Source: Lepiota brunneoincarnata
Taxonomy: Eukaryota > Basidiomycota > Agaricomycetes > Agaricales > Agaricaceae
Direction of reading: 5' to 3'
Assembly (NCBI GenBank): GCA_023014365.1
Contig: JAEBUN010000027.1
Location: 434,001-498,000, forward strand
Length of the DNA: 64,000 nt
Shown here: one piece after another, positions 56,899 through 64,000 of the stretch
Numbering within the stretch: position 1 is the stretch's first letter
Layout of the letters: each line of letters opens with the position of its first letter
Made by a program: the position numbers and the translations under genes
Notes under the pieces: model-generated
The model's input: the letters and a program-made list of their open reading frames with translations, nothing else
What the model was told of the DNA's origin: nothing
Database searches by the model: none

Positions 56899-59246
56899 CT
56901 AACTACAATATGCGAAGTCATCACTCCAAGCAGCCTTGATCATATCTGCAGCCCGCTCGGCAATGACATATACAGCAGTTTGAGTATGCACACAAGGTAT
57001 AAACGGCTATTTCTCCATTAATTAGTTCATCAATTAAGTCCCTAGTACAGGAGATGCAACCCACCATGACAGATGCATCGACAACTCGTAACCCAACCGC
57101 TCTCTTCAACAACAAATCAGGGTCCACCACGCCCCAATTTGCACCCCTAGGAGACATCGAAGCAGTTCCCACCAAATGTCTAGCTGTTGCACTAATATTT
57201 CTGATCACAGCATCAAACTCCGCATCCGTAGTCACGCCCTCCATGGGCGGCAAAATGCCCGTAACCACTGACTCCAAAGCACGAGCTTGGGCGAAACGTA
57301 TCGCACTCCTGAGACCCTCCCGAACGGCGAACAAGTCAAACTCGGAGGTGTAGTATCCCTGGGTCGATTGAAGGATCGTCGAAGGGGTCATTGGATTGGA
57401 GCGTCAGAGTGCCACCTTTTTAATCGTTGTTAATAAATTGCCAATTGAAAACAGCTCGAAAGACATGGAAGGACTGACGAGAAGCAGGGCTGACCAGCCT
57501 AAGCCCACCGGCATATAGCCCATTATCATTTACCTACATACCCATGCATGTGGAATTAGCCGTCTCACTTGATCAAGGAAAGGAAAGGATACCAACCCCC
57601 AATAATATCTCGATATGAGCGGAATTGGGTCCGGAGGAGGGGTCAGGGATTCTCTCAAAGATGGACGAATTATCCGGTAGGCGTATGTATGCGATGTGAT
57701 TAGATGAGACCAACATTACATCAGGCCCAGTCCCATTCGTTTTCCAGAGCTCTAATGCTCGGGCTTGTAGTGCTGGATCAAATTTCATGCTATCCATCCA
57801 TGCGCCATAAGCAACCACGTCGTTACAAGTCCGAAAGAGAGAAAAAACCTTTTACTCACCCCGCCCAAGGACCCAGATCAACTGTGGGACCCAACCCAAA
57901 TGTGATCTCAACAACGGGGTGGTCCGAAAAATTTCGTCCAACACTCGGGTTATGCAATACCGTTGGTACATTGACCGCTTTCAAATCATCTTGGTTGCCA
58001 ATGCCAGAATTCAGTAGGATATGTGGGGTGCCGATAGTCCCAGCTGCTAGGATAACTTCTTTGGACGCCGTCAAATGAGTCGTCTGCTGAGAGTCTGGAG
58101 AGCGGATTTCGATAGTGCGAATTGCCGGATGTCGGGTGTTGCTGCCAGGGGTTTGGATTACTCGGGTGACACGGGTGTCTGTTAAAATGTGCAAGTTCTT
58201 TCGAGACTGGGTCCGCAAGTCAAGGTAGGTGGTTGCAGAGCTGCTTCGAGTTCCGTCATGTCCAATGGTGGATTGAATCCAACCTATCCTCTGTCCATCA
58301 GTACCCCGTCGTGATATGCTACGAAAAACCACGTACCAAGCCCGAGTGGAGTGCCAGAATTCATATCTAGATTGAATTTGAAGTCTCCACCCAGCTCACG
58401 ACTTGCCTGTAGTGGTCGCTGCATCGATTGAAGGATTGCGGGAGAATCCAGGAAGTGTTACAGGGACCATTCCATTAGTACTAGTGCACAGCAGGGTCGA
58501 ATTGACCCCTGGTATTGTGATCGTCAGCCGGAGCTTCGAATTTTTCGTGCTAGAGAAAGGACACGTCCATTCGGCGAGCAATCACGGTTTCTGGCATTTG
58601 CTTACCCTCTTGATATAAGGCTGGAGTCTGTCCCAGCTCCATCCTGGATCTCCAGTGACCCTTGCGAAGCGATCAAAGTCTGACGAGGAGCCCCGAGTGT
58701 AAATCATAGCATCTGTATTCTTGTCAATATACCGAGTGGCACATGTACTCTGCACTGAGGAGACTCACTGACGGAACTAGTACCTCCCAGTATAAAGCCT
58801 CTTTGAAGGCCAATTGAACGGCCATTGAGACTTTTCTGTGGGGTTGTTGTAAAATTCCAGTCAATAGCAGATCGAGCGGTCTTGAGCTCAAGGCCTGGAA
58901 CAATCGAGTCTAGGACCCCTTCATTCCTAGGAAATTCAAATACTCATTTATCACTTTTTTTGGATAGGGTGGGACAGACCTACGTTGGTCCTGCTTCTAC
59001 AATGAGAACGTTAAATCCGGGGTTTTCTGTAAGCCTGTTTGCCAGAACGCAGCCTGCCGTGCCTCCTAGATTGCTTATGGTTTAAACGAACAGCTATCTC
59101 TCGAGAAGCTAGGTTGCAAGCTTACCTCCAACAATAATGAAATCCCAATGTATGTTTGGTATATCATTGACCGATCCGTATGTTGCGCACAACACAAGCG
59201 AAGACAATCCAACAACCACGAGAGCAGCGGCGGCCTTGTCAAGCAT
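56899..59246 (-). pseudogene. GMC oxidoreductase copy 2, two one-base insertions
   Basis: A close paralogue of GMC1 with the same introns. It starts MLDKAAAALVVVGLSSLV, then has the FAD motif [83 protein letters not shown], a catalytic-region motif ARHLVGTASM and an end exon with PCVHTQ, ending DDFAYCS. The donor after YIKR is intact here (AAGAGG-GTAAGC), unlike in GMC1. Two extra bases occur in the exon that follows: one at about 58481-58490 gives an in-frame TAG, another at about 58408-58415 shifts again. Probably dead. Between the two copies, the histidine motif differs (HLVGT here, HPVAT in GMC1); neither keeps the full HPxGT. Confidence 0.85.
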
Positions 59247-59297
59247 CTTCAGGCGACCCTTGATATGCAGGTATTGTGCCACGCGCGTCCACATAAT

Positions 59298-59304
59298 TTA
59301 TATA
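59298..59304 (-). promoter_or_regulatory. TATA box of GMC copy 2
   Basis: TATATAA on the minus strand, about 52-58 bp upstream of the ATG, equivalent to the GMC1 box. Confidence 0.6.
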
Positions 59305-59780
59305 CCGCGAAAGTGTGCTTCAAATCGGCCTCGCTTCTCGGAAGCATGACCGACCACATGGCTACCCAGGGCAAGAAGCTCTATCACAAATATTAAAAGT
59401 CTATTCCTAGATTGACATCCAATGAGAATCTTGCTCGTAATTATTTTTTGCGGGCCTATTTTGATTACATTTGCTCACGCCACTTCCCCCGATGGTGTTA
59501 TTGTGAGATCAAGGAATCGTGCCTTAGCAGGGCATCAAACGCAATCAAACCCCACATCGTCCTTACTTATGCCAGCCTAGGTGATCCAGGTTGGCAGAAA
59601 CCGCGGAAGGACCTTCTCGCTACTTGCAGTTGGAGCTAGGCGAACCCTTCCCTTGCTTCATAGGATTATAGTTGATCAAATGTTAGGAGGTACAGATAGA
59701 ACAGTGTACATTTACTCATCCATTACGTGTTACTGGAGTGGGATAAAAGGGAAAAACCAGCCCAGACGGCTTGAAGACCA
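59305..59780. other. Spacer between GMC2 and F-box gene A
   Basis: No gene recognised. Confidence 0.4.
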
Positions 59781-61141
59781 TCACCTCTTTCTCTTCCTCT
59801 TCCCCTTCTGCTTTTTACCGTGACTCATGAGTGACAATAGATCAAACATCTCCCCAGATGGTCTCATCCAAGAGGTCATAATGTCCTTTCGACTGCCGAG
59901 AAAAGTGCCGGGGTGAGCCACCACATATTCAGTAATGGAGTCATCAAGAAACTGGACCATCGCAGGTTCCTCTCCTTTCCACCGTGAAATATGGGTAAGC
60001 TGGGATGAGGAATCCCTAGTGCCTGAGGGCCATTTAGTGGAAAGCCTGGGCTAACCACTCGAAGTCCAACCTCCGTAATGGAAGGTGGGAGATGCCAATT
60101 CAGGAGGCACGGGTAAGGCAAGGGAAGCCACGACAAGTTCCACCTCGTCGCAACTGAGGGGTGTTGGGGAGAAGCCTGCCGCAGGATATCACCACTCCCG
60201 ATCACTCCGAGGTGGCTGAGGTTGAGCTGAATGGTCGTAAGCGTGGCTTTAAACCGCATCAACAACTCAGCGATTTCGGTGAGCCGGTACTGCCATTGAG
60301 GCCAAGGAGTTATAGTTAACCTGTTCATAGAGGGCGAGGGCCCTAAGAAATTCGGGTTGCAGTGTGCGGGACAATGGATGCAGTTGTGCTCTAGCGATGG
60401 GACAACGACAGGATAATGTTTTGGTACTGCCCAACATTCTTCTTGTGGAGGGAGATTAATGGCTACGAGGTTTGGATGTGACTTGAGGAATGAGTAAAAA
60501 TCGTCCTCTTGAGGTAGATATCCGTCATCATTCAGCCAGCTAATCACCTTCAATTTCGGTGACACCGCGTCGAAGATCCTAGGATCCATTTTATGCTCAG
60601 CGAAATCGAGGATCGTCTTTATCGTCAGTACTTCAAGATTTGGAAGTCGTTTGATAATTTTTACTAGGACTTTCAGGACCTGTTTGGGCCGCATCCGGTA
60701 ATCCTTGAAATCGATATCCAAGCGCTTGGTGTACCAGCCAACAGTATTGAGATGCATCCCTTTCGTCCATTTGGGTGGACGGCGTAGGATTTTGAGGAGT
60801 GAGGTGAGGTGCTTATGGCGGTAGATGGTGATCCACTCGTATGCGACAGGGGCGTGAAGGATGTACCAGGTCTTGCAGACAAATCCAAGGGTCTGACCCC
60901 TGTGCAATCCCTGAAGTTATTGTATCAGCCTCTCTCGCCTAGGCAAGGACGGGATACCTACCTCCAATTCCCTATGATGTCTATCCCCGACTTCCAGCAA
61001 TGCCGTGCTGCGCCACTCGTCACAAGTGAGGTCTCTAGGCTGAATTTCATACGGAGTTGCGATATAACGAAAAATGATATTCATGAGCTCATTTGGGAGT
61101 TTGGTAAAGCCATAGGGAGGTGGACTTGGGCTGAAAGACAT
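59781..61141 (-). pseudogene. F-box/LRR protein A, frameshifted C-terminal part
   Basis: Exon 1 starts MSFSPSPPPYGFTKLPNELM with the F-box (LPNELMNIIFRYIATP...). A 54-nt intron (GTAGGT...TTCAG) joins it to LHRGQTLGFVCKTWYILHAP and YEWITIYRHKHL, completing the box. Leucine-rich blocks follow: LVKIIKRLPNLEVLTIK, FDAVSPKLKVISWLNDDG, FLKSHPNLVAINLP, LLMRFKATLTTIQLN. After GSGDILRQ (about 60175) an extra base, then more changes near 60150 and 60000, throw the frame; the true C-terminus (ISRWKGEEPAMVQFLDDS, MTSWMRPSGEMFDLLSLM) is readable in another frame and ends in a basic KGKRKRKR tail at 59781. F-box proteins recruit substrates to SCF ubiquitin ligases; this copy is likely inactive. Confidence 0.7.
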
Positions 61142-62165
61142 AGTTCAAGGCAAAGGAATGTCTTGAGACATTGGAGCTTGAGCGGATGTGTCGATGCATC
61201 ATCACGTGCGGCATAGTTTTGCTTGTGGGTCCGACCTCGTGCTGTTTTGATTGTGCTTTTATTTGTGTTTTGGCGTTTGGCTTTGTGGATTTTTGTATGC
61301 TGCCTATGTTTCATCATCATGCCTGCAAAAATGTTCATTGTCATCGTTAGATTGCTCTCTTCAGAGTCCAGAAACGCCTCATCCGCCGTACTTTGACACA
61401 CCGAGTTTCGCGCTAACGGATTTCCGGGTGTTATCGCCGTTCGTGAGAGTGCACTCTTCACAACGAGAGGTCAATCAGCCCAAGGACGGACCCATAACCC
61501 ACCTCTGTACTGGGCTGAGTTCTTTCGCACTTGTGGAAATCAGTACGGAAGTAAAGTCATCAAACTTCCCTCAGCTTCACCGACAAACATCTATGCCACC
61601 GCTAGTACGCTGTGAGGGACGAAACTCGCCTGCGTGCAGAATCCGTCCCTGCATCATAATTTCATTTAGGTATTTAAGTAGCACATTTGTACTTAGATAC
61701 CTTAGCTCCCAACGACGAGGATGTCTCCGCTGCCGTAAGACCTCCAATAGGCTACAGTGTAACCAGCCTGAAGTTCCTTTCCTCAGTTTCACTCACTCAC
61801 TCTCACTCTCTGTCTCTCTCAGCTACTCTTTCTAAAGTCTCTCACTCAACCGGAGTTGTAACATTACTTCACGAGGTTGGGAAGACGGGCCCGTGGTCGT
61901 TTCGTCAACCACACCTCGCCCTTACGATTGTCTTGGAGGATGATTCTCTTTCCTATTATGGCGGGGCAATCTCCTATATAATATCAAGGTTATCGGAGGG
62001 GTGAAGGGGCGAGCGATTCCTTGTACATATTATGGTCTCTATCTTCTTCACGCTTATCGAAGGCTCACGATCAATTCTCAGGAATGGTTTCAACTCCTGG
62101 TGATTTCTCTTGACAATCCTCATTAAACGCTCCACCACACACCATCACAACATTCAAAAGCGAAA
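61142..62165. other. Intergenic region with CT-rich promoter-like tract
   Basis: Plus-strand pyrimidine tract CACTCTCACTCTCTGTCTCT at about 61792-61815 and an A/C-rich leader before 62166 look like a fungal promoter and 5' leader for the next frame. No domain is seen in the frames within. Confidence 0.4.
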
Positions 62166-62540
62166 ATGGTGGGGATTTTGGGGTCATTTTGGGAGGCGGC
62201 AGGGAAAGGAGCTAGATCCAAGCCCAAAGTTGCCGAAGCAAGCCGTGCCGGCAGTTATATGTTCAAAATACTATCTCACGGAAACTTTCGGGATCATACT
62301 TTACAGCATACTTATCCAGACGACAGGATCGCTCTCTTCTTTTTCTCTGGACACGTCGCAACTACAGGAGCATTCTCAGGTATGTACAGGTGCCTCCTCG
62401 AACACCTCCATGCAGTGCATTTCAAGCTCAACATTGGCGGGGTGTTGGGATCATCAGAGTCGTTTGGCAGCGTGCAACCATCGGCTAAGGGATGTACATT
62501 TATGCACAGCTATCATGAGAGGGCAAGTCAATCGTGGTGA
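62166..62540 (+). CDS. Hypothetical protein
   Basis: I do not recognise it. The ATG sits in a good context (CGAAAATGG) after a CT-rich promoter and AC-rich leader. It reads MVGILGSFWEAAGKGARSKP, later FKILSHGNF, ALFFFSGHVATTGAFS. A GTATGT donor right after GAFS suggests an intron, so the C-terminal part of the open frame may not be used. No signal peptide or known domain. Confidence 0.3.
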   Translation: MVGILGSFWEAAGKGARSKPKVAEASRAGSYMFKILSHGNFRDHTLQHTYPDDRIALFFFSGHVATTGAFSGMYRCLLEHLHAVHFKLNIGGVLGSSESFGSVQPSAKGCTFMHSYHERASQSW

Positions 62541-63019
62541 AGTTCGGTTGTGTTGGAAGCAGACTCCAAGGTAGGAGACATAATTGAGCATGTTAAAAGT
62601 GATGTGACCTATTACAGTATGTAGTGAAACCGTCGAATGCGTCTGCTAGATAAGCAACTTGATGTGAGAAATGGAGGAACATTGTGAAGATGATGTGCTC
62701 TTACTCAATAATATGTAACAGCCCTACAACTATACAGAGCTTTAGAATTGAGCATCAGACCGATCGAAAGCGTTATAAATGCAGCCTCCCAGTCTTGAGC
62801 TCAGCAGTGTGTGGACTGACCACAGAATGATAGTCGTGATCAGCTCGGATAATGAAGAATGAATGTGCGATTGAATGATAGGGTAAAAGGGGAAGTGATA
62901 CAGGCGACGGGGATGGCCCGATGTAGGATGATGTCGATTAATGGGAGTGGTTAGACAGGGTAAGGCCTGATCATAGTAGGAGAGGCAAGTTCCCATGGTC
63001 GGATGGTGGTGGTTACAAA
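62541..63019. other. Spacer before F-box gene B
   Basis: No gene seen. Confidence 0.4.
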
Positions 63020-64000
63020 TCAAGAACCGTTGTTGGGTGTCATGAGTGACAATAGATCAAACATCTCCCCAGATCGTCTCATCCAAGAGGTCATGATGTC
63101 CTGTCGGTGGGATAGGAAAATACCGGGGTGAGCCTCCACATGTTCAGTAATGAAGTCATCAAGAAACTGGACCATCGCAGGTTCCTCTCCTTTCCACCGT
63201 GAGAGCTGGGTCAGGTGCATGAGGATCTCTAGCATCTGAAGGTTATTCAATGGAAAGGCTGGCCCGGCCACTCGAAAACCAATCTCCACAACGGAAGGTG
63301 GGAAATGACTATTGTGAAAGTTCAGGTGATGCAAGAAAGCCACGACGAGTTCCACTCGTCGCAACTGAGGGCTGTTGGAGAGAAGCTGCCGCAACATATC
63401 ACTAGTCCCGATCATTCCGAGATATTCAGCGTTGAGCTGAATGCTTGTAAGTGTAGCTTTAGACCGCATCAACAAGTCAGTGATTTGGGGGAGCACGGGC
63501 TGCCAGGGAGACTGAGCAGTTATGGTTAACCTCTTCAGGGAGGGCGAGGGCCCTAAGAAATTCGGGTTGCAGTGTGCAGGACGGTTGATGCAGCTGTGCT
63601 GCAGTGCTGGGACAAGGACAGGACAATGTTTTGGTACTGCCCAATGTTCTTCTTGTGGAGGGGGATTAATGGCTAAAAGGTTTGGATGGGACTTGAGGAA
63701 CGAGTAAAAATCGTCCTCTTGAGGTAGATATCCGGCATCATTCAGCCAGCTAATCACCTTCAATTTTGGTGACACCGCGTCGAAGATCCTAGGATCCATT
63801 TTATGCTCAGCGAAATTGAGGATCGTCTTTATCGTCAGTACTTCAAGATTTGGAAGTTGTTTGATAATTTCTACCAGGACTTCCGTGACCTGATTGGGCT
63901 GCATCGGGCGATCCCTGAAATCAAGATCCAAGCGCTTGGTATGCCAGCCAACAGCATTGAGATGCATCCCTTTCGTCCATTTGGGTGGACGGCGTAGGAT
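63020..64000 (-). CDS. F-box/LRR protein B, C-terminal part, runs off the window
   Basis: The frame is open from the window edge to the stop at 63020. It aligns with F-box protein A from ILRRPPKWTKGMHLNAVGW through the leucine-rich blocks (VEIIKQLPNLEVLTIK, SPKLKVISWLNDAG, FLKSHPNLLAINPP, LLMRSKATLTSIQLN) and continues without break through MLRQLLSNSPQLRRVELV, FPPSVVEIGFRVAGP, LTQLSRWKGEE and MTSWMRRSGEMFDLLSLM to NNGS. It gives the undamaged reference for copy A and for the fragment at 27785. The F-box itself should lie beyond 64000. Tandem with copy A on the same strand. Confidence 0.75.
   Translation of the reverse strand: MLRRPPKWTKGMHLNAVGWHTKRLDLDFRDRPMQPNQVTEVLVEIIKQLPNLEVLTIKTILNFAEHKMDPRIFDAVSPKLKVISWLNDAGYLPQEDDFYSFLKSHPNLLAINPPPQEEHWAVPKHCPVLVPALQHSCINRPAHCNPNFLGPSPSLKRLTITAQSPWQPVLPQITDLLMRSKATLTSIQLNAEYLGMIGTSDMLRQLLSNSPQLRRVELVVAFLHHLNFHNSHFPPSVVEIGFRVAGPAFPLNNLQMLEILMHLTQLSRWKGEEPAMVQFLDDFITEHVEAHPGIFLSHRQDIMTSWMRRSGEMFDLLSLMTPNNGS

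Noticed and set aside
1..64000. CRISPR arrays, operons or bacterial features
   Set aside because: Spliced genes and eukaryotic promoters throughout; no regularly spaced short repeats.

Overview
The window looks like nuclear DNA of a filamentous basidiomycete, probably an Agaricomycete. Genes are split by many short introns (about 45-60 nt, GTRNGT...YAG). The gene content fits as well: an Opi1-type regulator, a class 3 lipase, GMC oxidoreductases, F-box proteins with basidiomycete-style leucine-rich tails, a DUF6533-like membrane protein, PalB-unrelated calpains, and hAT and LTR relics. I cannot name the species. All exon joins are hand-built from splice consensus and from comparison between paralogues inside the window.

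Left third (0-24 kb): a tandem array of five copies of one multi-pass membrane-protein gene, all on the minus strand. Each copy carries at least one frame-breaking lesion. Between copies lie relics of a calpain-like protease gene and a short plus-strand reading frame that is conserved between units. The array is also invaded by a dispersed repeat (three copies, one inside array gene 1) and by a 950-bp hAT-derived element with perfect terminal inverted repeats and an 8-bp target duplication.

Middle (24-41 kb): an apparently intact calpain (minus), an F-box fragment (plus), a DUF6533-like 7TM gene or relic, a poorly defined minus-strand gene, a GMC oxidoreductase and an SDR (plus), a second calpain with two frameshifts (minus), and a 176-bp solo LTR flanked by CTCCC.

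Intact island (41.6-50 kb): an Opi1-like transcriptional repressor and a two-finger C2H2 transcription factor lie in tandem on the minus strand. They are followed by a pair of tiny secreted-protein genes with matching TATA boxes, signal peptides and intron positions, with an orphan small gene between them.

Right part (50-64 kb): an intact 7TM gene (plus), a class 3 lipase that has lost its secretion-signal exon (minus), and then degraded SDR, GMC and F-box copies (minus). These last three mirror the plus-strand order F-box/GMC/SDR at 27.8-36.4 kb, so the window contains a large inverted duplication. A second F-box copy runs off the right edge.

A striking overall pattern is that single-copy genes read open while nearly every duplicated gene carries one-base indels. 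This is either real birth-and-death decay or consensus error confined to repeats, and raw reads would decide.
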